From an uncultured Bacilli bacterium (lineage in GTDB: Bacteria > Bacillota_I > Bacilli_A > RF39 > UBA660), in assembly GCA_947625715.1 (NCBI GenBank), contig CANQPR010000044.1, positions 1 to 11,295 of the forward strand: DNA of 11,295 nt. The letters run 5' to 3'. Under the pieces are notes generated by a model. That model was given only the letters and a program-made list of their open reading frames with translations, was not told where the DNA came from and searched no databases. Position 1 is the stretch's first letter; each line of letters starts with the position of its first letter. Below, in pieces: positions 1 to 5,571 of this stretch. Both the position numbers and the translations under genes were made by a program.

Positions 1-231
1 AGTAGCACCAGAGAAAAAGCTACGAATAAACTCACGAGCATCCTTTTTGGTAAAAGGCAATGTATTTAATTTAGAAACAAGATTGTTCCATTCTTCTTTT
101 GAATAAATGTATAAACATTTTTCAATTCCTCGTGCGATAATAAATTCGTCACCTAACTTCAAACGAAATTTCGTAGGGATGACAAGTCGGCCTTTTTCAT
201 CAATAGTATGATGATATTCACCCATAAACAT
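1..231 (-). CDS. mraZ: Transcriptional regulator MraZ (5' part, runs off left edge)
   Basis: MraZ is the DNA-binding repressor/activator that usually heads the division and cell wall (dcw) cluster and controls its own operon. The 77 visible codons start MFMGEYHHTIDEKGRLVIP and continue through TLPFTKKDAREFIRSFFSGA. These match the first AbrB/SpoVT-like half of MraZ, including the conserved D-x-K-G-R segment (residues 11-15) and the Phe-Phe-Ser-Gly-Ala segment before the second repeat. The family is about 140 aa, so roughly the C-terminal half lies beyond base 1. The start at 229-231 is chosen because family members begin MFMGEY; an in-frame ATG at 223-225 is the alternative. The G-rich stretch just upstream (AGTGGGGGATA) probably serves both as ribosome site and as part of the MraZ boxes. 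The gene is co-oriented with the hydrogenase but separated from it by a terminator. Identification is firm. Confidence 0.96.
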   Translation of the reverse strand, partial: MFMGEYHHTIDEKGRLVIPTKFRLKLGDEFIIARGIEKCLYIYSKEEWNNLVSKLNTLPFTKKDAREFIRSFFSGAT

Positions 232-240
232 AAGTATCCC

Positions 241-274
241 CCACTTTCTCCCACAGCTTACCACTGTCTACCAT
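241..274 (-). promoter_or_regulatory. mraZ: Tandem MraZ boxes (three GTGG repeats plus one ATGG, 10-bp period)
   Basis: On the minus strand GTGG occurs at 264-261, 254-251 and 244-241, exactly 10 bp apart, and a fourth degenerate unit ATGG lies one period upstream at 274-271. MraZ is known to bind short tandem TGGG- or AAAGTG-type direct repeats with this helical spacing ahead of mraZ. The array sits between the -10 box and the start codon and reaches into the likely ribosome site. Binding could therefore block or tune mraZ transcription and translation. The repeats are seen directly; the autoregulatory role is inferred from the family. Confidence 0.8.
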
Positions 275-278
275 TATA
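273..278 (-). promoter_or_regulatory. mraZ: -10 box of the mraZ promoter
   Basis: A consensus TATAAT is read on the minus strand at 278-273, about 42 nt upstream of the mraZ ATG. No good -35 is visible: TTTACT at 304-299 has a 20-nt spacer, and nearer candidates are T-rich and poor. The upstream promoter half would fall within the T-run of the preceding terminator. The expected transcription start near 266 puts all full GTGG boxes inside or beside the 5' leader. Confidence 0.55.
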
Positions 279-291
279 TTACAAAAAGGGC

Positions 292-346
292 AAAAAAAAG
301 TAAAGTTTTTCTCCTAGAAATTATTCTAGTTTTTTAAAAACTTTAC
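292..346 (-). terminator. Rho-independent terminator after the hydrogenase gene
   Basis: On the minus strand an 11-bp perfect inverted repeat, GTAAAGTTTTT (346-336) and AAAAACTTTAC (310-300), encloses a second inner stem CTAGAA/TTCTAG (329-324 and 319-314). A run of eight T (299-292) follows at once. This is the classic stem plus U-tract form. The TAA stop of the hydrogenase (345-343) lies inside the first arm, so the coding sequence ends within the hairpin. Confidence 0.88.
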
Positions 347-1572
347 ATATCTTGACTATGTAATAACTCTATAGCTTTTTGACTACCCACTTTTTCTAAA
401 TCCAAATCATATATTTTTTTTACCTCTTCATTTTGATAACTATCCATAATTTTATTAGGGTGATTAAATAGGGCTTCACTTCTTTTTTCTAAAGACTCAT
501 CGTTTTTTATATTACCGCCACCCCCAATACAACCCAAAGGACAGTTCATAACTTCTACTAAATGATAAGTTTTATCACTTACCTTTAATAATTGTTGTAA
601 TTTGAAAATATTACTTAATTTATAAACAACTAAAACATTGATAGGAAAATCATCAAAATAAACTACTGCTTCTAAAATATCTTTATAACCATCAACATTT
701 TTAAAGACTATTTCATCCATTTCTAGGGGTTTGTTATTCATAAAATAATAAGCAGTTTTTAAAACAGCCGTACTAACTCCTTTACTACTTCCAAATATTA
801 AAGAAGAAAAACTTCCACTTTTAAATGGCACATCAACTTCGGTCTTAAAAATATTTTTAAAATCAATATGTTCTTCTTTAGCCCAATTAACTAATTCATT
901 AACTGTTAAAACATAATCCATTTGATTATCTTCATCTTTTTTGGCCGTACAAGGGGTAATGGCAACATTTACAATTTCTTTATCCTTAAAATATTTTTTA
1001 ATAACTGCCTGTTGCATGCCAATAGGACTTTTACAAGTTGATAATAAGGGAGCATAATCCTTAAATTTCTTTTTACAATATTTTACCCAAGCGGGACAAC
1101 AAGATGTAAATAACGGTAATTTATTTGTTTTTAATCTTTCTAAGAATTCATGAGCTTCTTCCATAATTGTTAAATCGGCTCCAAAAGTAGTATCAAAAAC
1201 ATACGTAAATCCTAAGTGTTTTAATAAACTTACTGTTTGTTCTAATAAAAACTCCCCACTTTTAAAGCCAAAAGCATCCCCAATACTTACCCGTACTGCA
1301 GGAGAAATACTAGCAATAACTATTTTTTTATTTAAAATCGCTTGTTTAACATAATTAACCATACTCTTAGGTTTTAATGCCTTAGTTGGACAAGTCAAAA
1401 TACATTGGCCACAAGCTAAACAAAAATGCTCATCCCTTCTTATACCACATACTTCTAAACAAGTTTTGGCACACGCCCCACAATCAATACACTTGGCGTT
1501 ATCCTTACTTATGCCTTTATTATCTAAAGAAATATTAACGGATTGTGAAAAAACTAATTCTTCTTCAGTCAT
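343..1572 (-). CDS. [FeFe] hydrogenase with two [4Fe-4S] ferredoxin clusters
   Basis: Catalytic iron-only hydrogenase, cytoplasmic by lack of a signal, interconverting protons and H2 with reduced ferredoxin as the expected partner. The N-terminus has two ferredoxin motifs, C28-C31-C34-C38 and C51-C54-C57-C61. The H-cluster domain follows, with motif 1 TSCCPAW (156-162, adjacent C158/C159), motif 2 TPCTAKKDE (206-214) and motif 3 EVMNCPLGCIGGGG (340-353). All expected H-cluster cysteines and the lysine after PC-x-x are present. Two deviations from the textbook form are visible: Thr206 where MPC has Met, and N-C-P-L-G-C in place of A-C-P-G-G-C. At 409 aa it lacks extra N-terminal clusters and the PAS domain of sensory forms, so I infer a short catalytic enzyme, perhaps group B. 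The start overlaps the end of deoD by 8 nt (ATGACTGA) with AAGGA upstream, which indicates translational coupling. The maturases HydE/F/G are not in the window. Confidence 0.93.
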   Translation of the reverse strand: MTEEELVFSQSVNISLDNKGISKDNAKCIDCGACAKTCLEVCGIRRDEHFCLACGQCILTCPTKALKPKSMVNYVKQAILNKKIVIASISPAVRVSIGDAFGFKSGEFLLEQTVSLLKHLGFTYVFDTTFGADLTIMEEAHEFLERLKTNKLPLFTSCCPAWVKYCKKKFKDYAPLLSTCKSPIGMQQAVIKKYFKDKEIVNVAITPCTAKKDEDNQMDYVLTVNELVNWAKEEHIDFKNIFKTEVDVPFKSGSFSSLIFGSSKGVSTAVLKTAYYFMNNKPLEMDEIVFKNVDGYKDILEAVVYFDDFPINVLVVYKLSNIFKLQQLLKVSDKTYHLVEVMNCPLGCIGGGGNIKNDESLEKRSEALFNHPNKIMDSYQNEEVKKIYDLDLEKVGSQKAIELLHSQDM

Positions 1573-2326
1573 GACATTCCTTATCGTTTAAAAAAGTTTC
1601 TAAAGCTAAAGTAATCATTTGATTTAGGGATTGTTCTCTATCTTTAATAGACATAAATTCTTTATCAAATTTACTATCAACAACCGTTAATAATACAGCT
1701 GATTGTTTATTAAAACTTTGGGCAATGTGAAACAAAGCAAAGCTTTCCATTTCTTCGGCAATAATATCTAAATTTTTAGGGGCTCTTTTTAAAACATGTT
1801 CATTATCAGAATAAAAACCAAATTGCATAGTACACATTACACTTCCCTCATGTAATTTATATTCTAATTTTTCGGCTGTTTTCTTTATCACTTCATTTAA
1901 AGCTTTAGACGGATAAGCTATATGAGCCATATCGCCATTATAAGAATAAGCAAAATTAGCTTCCGTATAACTATTTTGAGCTAAAATAAGGTCAGGTACT
2001 TTAATATTTTCTTTTAAGCCTCCACAAGTTCCAATCCGAATAATTTTCTCGACATCAAAAAAATAAAATAATTCAAAGGCATAAATACTCATTGAAGACA
2101 TACCCATACCAGAACCCATAACAGTTAATTTTAAACCTTTGTAATAACCTGTATATATAAACATATTTCTTGCATCACTTACAAGTTTAGCATCAGATAA
2201 AAAATTCATTGCAATATATTTAGCCCGAAGGGGATCCCCTGGCATAATAACATATTTAGCAATATCACTTTTCTTGCAACTAATATGTGCTGGTTTAATA
2301 TGTTCTAAAACCTTTGGTGGCTTCAT
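1565..2326 (-). CDS. deoD: Purine-nucleoside phosphorylase, DeoD type
   Basis: Hexameric cytosolic enzyme that cleaves purine (deoxy)nucleosides with phosphate to free base and (deoxy)ribose-1-phosphate, in purine salvage. The protein follows E. coli DeoD throughout: PAHIS with His14, MPGDPLRAKYIA (28-39) with the phosphate-loop Gly30 and Arg34, R53, and IRIGTCGG (96-103) with Arg97 and Thr100 where E. coli has Ser. EEMES (191-195) is the ribose-binding segment, Asp217 in TVVDSK matches catalytic Asp204, and Arg230 matches Arg217. At 253 aa it is slightly longer than the usual 235-240, mostly through about ten extra N-terminal residues. The ATG at 2326 is preceded by AGAGGG at a good distance. 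It lies 65 nt downstream of the U32-like gene with no clear terminator between, and its last 8 nt overlap the hydrogenase start. It may be part of one long transcript or have a weak promoter of its own. Confidence 0.95.
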   Translation of the reverse strand: MKPPKVLEHIKPAHISCKKSDIAKYVIMPGDPLRAKYIAMNFLSDAKLVSDARNMFIYTGYYKGLKLTVMGSGMGMSSMSIYAFELFYFFDVEKIIRIGTCGGLKENIKVPDLILAQNSYTEANFAYSYNGDMAHIAYPSKALNEVIKKTAEKLEYKLHEGSVMCTMQFGFYSDNEHVLKRAPKNLDIIAEEMESFALFHIAQSFNKQSAVLLTVVDSKFDKEFMSIKDREQSLNQMITLALETFLNDKECHD

Positions 2327-2342
2327 AATATCCCTCTTTCCA

Positions 2343-2371
2343 TTTTAAATTAATATATCAATAATTTTCAA
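2343..2371 (-). promoter_or_regulatory. Possible weak promoter for deoD-hydrogenase
   Basis: On the minus strand TTGAAA (2371-2366) is followed after 17 nt by TTAAAA (2348-2343), in the 65-nt gap before deoD. The -35 is good but the -10 is poor, and in such AT-rich DNA chance matches are common. It is listed because no terminator separates deoD from the upstream gene and the choice between read-through and own promoter is open. Confidence 0.3.
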
Positions 2372-2391
2372 AATATTAAACTAAGTTTTTT

Positions 2392-3021
2392 TTAAGTTGA
2401 CATTTTTTTACTTACTATAGACAATATTTTTTGTATTTCTTCTTTAGATTCTCGAAAAAAGTCAATACGAAAATTTTTAATTCCGTGTTTTTGATATTCT
2501 AAAATTTCTTTTATATTATCAATTGGCTTCGAACTAAAAATCATCACTTCTTTATTATCCCCGATTTTAACATCATAAAATTCATTATCATTTTCTAAAG
2601 TATAGCCATCTTTATTTAATATACTATGTTTTTTTAAAACCATTACCACTACTTTTCCATAGATTAAAACTTCTACAGGATAATTACTTAAATCAGGAAA
2701 AAACTTTAATTCATCTAAAGTAACTTCAACACTTAAAGTAATTTTTTTTACCCCCAACTTTTGTAAATATAAAATACTTTCTATATTAGAAACATTTAAA
2801 GCATAATCACTTATAATATCTTTTTTATCACTAATAAGTCCTATATCTGTCACTAGTAATTTATTAGGAAAAACTGTTTTATCATATATTCTTGGAGTTT
2901 GATAATAAATAAAAGGAAACTTTTTAACTAATTGTAAATTATCTGAATATATATCTTTAACTTGATATTTTTTTACGATATCTAATTGCCATTCTTCTCT
3001 AATTAAAACACTTATATTCAT
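2392..3021 (-). CDS. U32-like C-terminal barrel protein, detached half of a long U32/DUF3656 enzyme
   Basis: The 209-aa protein resembles the C-terminal half of long U32 'peptidase'/DUF3656 proteins (E. coli RlhA-like, about 650-850 aa). It has an opening ISVLIREEWQLDIV segment, then LLVTDIGLI (55-63), DYALNVSNIESI (72-83), LGVKKITLSVEVTLDEL (89-105), EVLIYGKVVVMV (117-128) and RIDFFRES (185-192). These correspond to the family's GNLG, D-x-x-LN-x-x-N, LSxEL, Y-G-x-x-x-LM and R-x-D-F segments. The usual cysteines after the YG-x-x-x-x-M strand (HCPI and following) are replaced (KKHSIL), and the protein contains no Cys at all. The ATG follows the upstream stop by 3 nt without a clear Shine-Dalgarno, which suggests translation by coupling or re-initiation. 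I infer a structural or RNA-binding partner of the upstream U32 protein. No function is shown by the sequence alone. Confidence 0.72.
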   Translation of the reverse strand: MNISVLIREEWQLDIVKKYQVKDIYSDNLQLVKKFPFIYYQTPRIYDKTVFPNKLLVTDIGLISDKKDIISDYALNVSNIESILYLQKLGVKKITLSVEVTLDELKFFPDLSNYPVEVLIYGKVVVMVLKKHSILNKDGYTLENDNEFYDVKIGDNKEVMIFSSKPIDNIKEILEYQKHGIKNFRIDFFRESKEEIQKILSIVSKKMST

Positions 3022-3024
3022 CAG

Positions 3025-3711
3025 TTACAAACTAATCTTTCTATTTAATACTTCATGTTCTTCATTTATTTTTCTTTGCCAAGCTCTTATTTCTTTAATA
3101 TATTTATTATATATTTCGCTACCATTAGCACTATGATAAACAATATCTAAAAAAATATTACCATTTAATTCATCAAAAGCTAAATTTTTAAATACTAAAT
3201 CTAAGACTAAGGGGCTTTCAATAATCCAATTATAAAATCTTGTTTTTAAAGGTAAGCGAAACATATAAGAATAATTAAATACAACCTCTAAAATATTTTC
3301 ATCATAAAAATCAAGGGGATTATTTAAACTTAACATTATTCTTGGTATTAATTCTCTTGCATAAATAACAAATAAAAATTTTAAATCATCTTGTTTAGCT
3401 ATTTGCTTTAAAGAATCGATTTCTTGGTCAAAATTTTTTACATAATAACCAAATATTTTAACTTTTAAAGCATAATGAGCTTCTTTTAAATAACTAAGCA
3501 TTTCTTCAAAAGAAAATCTTTTTACTAAGCGTTCAATTTCAAAATATAATATATCGTTTTTAAACATATTACCATAATATGAATCATTCCATAATAACTC
3601 TATTTCTTCTTTTTTAAAATTATCAATTGTTTGATTTGTTTCTAAATAATCTTTTTTCATTTGAATAGTATCTTTATTATTCATCCATTTTAAATATAAT
3701 TGTGAATGCAT
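3025..3711 (-). CDS. Unrecognised helical protein between two U32-family genes
   Basis: I do not recognise this 228-aa protein. It is cytoplasmic in appearance (no signal peptide or membrane segment), rich in Lys, Glu, Phe, Tyr, Leu and Ile, has no Cys, and looks almost wholly alpha-helical, with charged N- and C-terminal ends (KEEIELLW; EIRAWQRKINEEHEVLNRK). It has no catalytic motif I can name. Expression is well supported: its ATG overlaps the stop of the U32 gene by one base (TAATG), a strong AAAGGAGG lies 8 nt upstream inside that gene, and its stop is 3 nt before the next ORF. This context suggests a partner of the two flanking U32-family proteins, perhaps a substrate or scaffold subunit, but that is inference only. 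Confidence 0.7.
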   Translation of the reverse strand: MHSQLYLKWMNNKDTIQMKKDYLETNQTIDNFKKEEIELLWNDSYYGNMFKNDILYFEIERLVKRFSFEEMLSYLKEAHYALKVKIFGYYVKNFDQEIDSLKQIAKQDDLKFLFVIYARELIPRIMLSLNNPLDFYDENILEVVFNYSYMFRLPLKTRFYNWIIESPLVLDLVFKNLAFDELNGNIFLDIVYHSANGSEIYNKYIKEIRAWQRKINEEHEVLNRKISL

Positions 3712-5189
3712 TACTTCATCCTCCTTTGTTTAAGTAAATTTATCATTGTTCTTCTTGCTTCATTTAAATCTTTAATATTTATAAATACTTTATCTTTAAT
3801 AGTTACTTTTAAGTTTAGAAAGCTAAATGGGGTATTACCTAATTTATTAAATTGTCTTAGAATATCTTCTTTAGTAATTACAATGTTTTTAGGTTCACTA
3901 ACAATCATAAAATTTTGTTGGACAACATTTATTTTATCGCTTATCATAACCCATAAACCGTCTTTTTTAACTTCTATTTCTCCATAAATAGGTATTTTAG
4001 GAATAGATATATTTTCATAAAAATGTTCTAATTGTCTACTAAGAGTTTTAAAAACTTCATCTTTGGTTTTGATGTTTAATTTATTATCCACCCAAATGAT
4101 TTGTCCCTTACTAGCTTTATTTATTAATTTTTTATTTTTATCATACAAATAATTTACAATCATTCCCTTATTTGCTTTTACAAATCTAATGCCATCTTCT
4201 TGATTTAAATCTTCACTTAATTTGATTTGTATCATATTTTTATTAACATTTATTACTTTTCCAATTTTACCTCCTATGTGATTACTACTTTCATAATTCA
4301 TAATATTGTTACTATTAAATAAATAACCTTCGGTAAATTTACGATGATACAAATACTCTAATTGTTTTTCCTTACTTTTATCAATAACTATTTTTTTAGT
4401 CTCTTTATATTGATTCATTAAATCTTTATAAAATTGCGAGACAAAACCAACGTATGCTAAGCTTTTCATACGTCCTTCAATTTTAAAACTCTTAACTTTA
4501 CTTTGCATTAACTTTTCTAAATAAGATGCTGTATATAATTCTTTAGTTGATAATAAATAAGGATTTTTTAAAGGTACTTTTTTATTTTGATAATACAAAT
4601 TAAAAGGTAGGCGACAAATTCCAGCACAGCAACCTCTGTTACCACTGCGTTTCATTTTAAAATAACTCATTAAACACCAACCAGAATAACTAACACATAA
4701 TGCTCCATGAATAAATACTTCGTATTCCATTATATCAGGTAATTTATTAATTTCTTCTAAAGATAATTCTCGATTTAAAACGATTCTTTTAACCCCTAAT
4801 TTTTTAAATTGTCTTATTTGGGCTTCATTATTTACATGCGCTTGAGTTGAAAGATGGATAACAATATCTGGATAGTTTTTAGATAAATAAGAAATAACCC
4901 CTATATCAGAAACGATTATGGCATCGACATTTATAGAATGTAAATATAAAATATAATCAATAACTTGTTTAAATTCTCGCTCAAAAATCATTATATTAAC
5001 AGTTACATATACCTTAACACCATATAAATGAGCATAACTAACAGCTTCTTTTAATTCATCTAATGTAAAATTATCAGCATAAGCTCTGGCTCCAAAACTT
5101 TTGCCTCCAATATAGACTGCATCAGCATTTATTACTGCTATTTTTAAAGCTTCTTTATTTCCTGCTGGAACTAATAACTCTTTATCCAT
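3711..5189 (-). CDS. U32 family protein with DUF3656 domain (RlhA/TrhP-like RNA hydroxylation)
   Basis: Despite the 'peptidase U32' name, characterised relatives hydroxylate RNA pyrimidines (TrhP for tRNA U34, RlhA for 23S rRNA C2501) using an iron-sulfur centre. The N-terminal TIM-barrel runs from ELLVPAGNKEALKIA (4-18) and YIGGKSFGARAYADNF (26-41) to the U32 signature EVFIHGALCVSYSGWCLMS (157-175), then RSGNRGCCAGICRLP (181-195). The four expected ligands fit C165, C172, C188 and C192; C187 is extra. A middle region with HRKFTEGYLF is followed by DUF3656, ending in ITKEDILRQFNKLGNTPF and LNEARR (475-480). At 492 aa it ends where long two-barrel members continue into a second barrel, and that barrel appears two genes downstream as a separate ORF. 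The ATG has AAGAGG 6 nt upstream and a TTTACA-18-TATAAT promoter. RlhA-like is favoured over TrhP by the DUF3656 domain. Confidence 0.9.
   Translation of the reverse strand: MDKELLVPAGNKEALKIAVINADAVYIGGKSFGARAYADNFTLDELKEAVSYAHLYGVKVYVTVNIMIFEREFKQVIDYILYLHSINVDAIIVSDIGVISYLSKNYPDIVIHLSTQAHVNNEAQIRQFKKLGVKRIVLNRELSLEEINKLPDIMEYEVFIHGALCVSYSGWCLMSYFKMKRSGNRGCCAGICRLPFNLYYQNKKVPLKNPYLLSTKELYTASYLEKLMQSKVKSFKIEGRMKSLAYVGFVSQFYKDLMNQYKETKKIVIDKSKEKQLEYLYHRKFTEGYLFNSNNIMNYESSNHIGGKIGKVINVNKNMIQIKLSEDLNQEDGIRFVKANKGMIVNYLYDKNKKLINKASKGQIIWVDNKLNIKTKDEVFKTLSRQLEHFYENISIPKIPIYGEIEVKKDGLWVMISDKINVVQQNFMIVSEPKNIVITKEDILRQFNKLGNTPFSFLNLKVTIKDKVFINIKDLNEARRTMINLLKQRRMK
3720..3727 (-). promoter_or_regulatory. 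Strong ribosome binding site inside the end of the U32 gene
   Basis: AAAGGAGG on the minus strand lies 8 nt before the ATG of the 228-aa gene and within the last codons of the U32 gene. It sets the start at 3711 and supports translation of the unknown gene in its own right as well as by coupling through the TAATG overlap. Confidence 0.8.
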
Positions 5190-5206
5190 AACAAACCTCT
5201 TAATTT

Positions 5207-5236
5207 ATTATAACTATATTTTTTATTTCTTGTAAA
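5207..5236 (-). promoter_or_regulatory. Sigma-A type promoter of the U32 unit
   Basis: On the minus strand TTTACA (5236-5231) and a perfect TATAAT (5212-5207) are separated by 18 nt. The expected start near 5200 would leave a leader of only about a dozen bases, with AAGAGG almost at its 5' end. A further promoter upstream is therefore possible. Confidence 0.6.
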
Positions 5237-5352
5237 GTAATATTAACTATATATTTATAATAAATTTTTAGTTTTTAAATAAATACCATCTCTTAAGTCA
5301 AAATATAAAATTCTCTTTTAATATTAGTAAATTATTTTCTATTTTCCATTCC

Positions 5353-5463
5353 CTACATTCCAGAAGATATTAAGTAATCATTATTTATTTGGGTATTTAA
5401 AGCATCAAATACTATGTATTGTTCTTTATATTCACTCTTTTTAATAATTCTGGCAGTTTTAAC
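5353..5463 (-). pseudogene. Possible decayed C-terminal gene fragment
   Basis: Minus-strand open stretch of 36 codons ending in TAG, preceded in frame by a TAA and with no start codon. Its translation (VKTARIIKKSEYKEQYIVF, then DALNTQINNDYLISSGM) has protein-like composition, with balanced hydrophobic and charged residues and few runs of Lys or Asn. No family is recognised. Open stretches of this size do arise by chance in such DNA, so it is offered with low confidence. Confidence 0.2.
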
Positions 5464-5464
5464 T

Positions 5465-5502
5465 TAAATGCTCACATTAGTCAATAGTTGTGTGAGCATT
5501 TA
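5465..5502. repeat. Perfect 12-bp inverted repeat with 14-nt loop
   Basis: TAAATGCTCACA (5465-5476) and TGTGAGCATTTA (5491-5502) are exact inverse complements. Neither side is followed by a T-run, so it is not a standard intrinsic terminator. It sits about 70 nt past the stop of the methyltransferase gene on the minus strand. It could be a transcript-stabilising hairpin, an operator or the remnant end of a mobile element. Confidence 0.75.
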
Positions 5503-5571
5503 GTGTAATTTTCTAAAAATTTATTTTTGATACTTTAAACATATACTATAAAGGCAACTATTTATAAGGGT

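Larger units (their letters stand above)
5190..5571. other. 382-bp intergenic gap between rlmD-like and U32 genes
   Basis: This stretch carries no convincing gene. It holds the U32 promoter at its left end, a perfect 12-bp inverted repeat at 5465-5502, and a 36-codon open stretch on the minus strand (5353-5463) with no start codon that may be a decayed gene tail. I see no tRNA, riboswitch or intact mobile element. No U-tract terminator for the methyltransferase gene is visible in it. Confidence 0.6.

Noticed and set aside
3706..3987. Plus-strand open frame of 93 codons
   Set aside because: It lies opposite the U32 gene and has no known motif; it is an antisense shadow of a well-supported gene.
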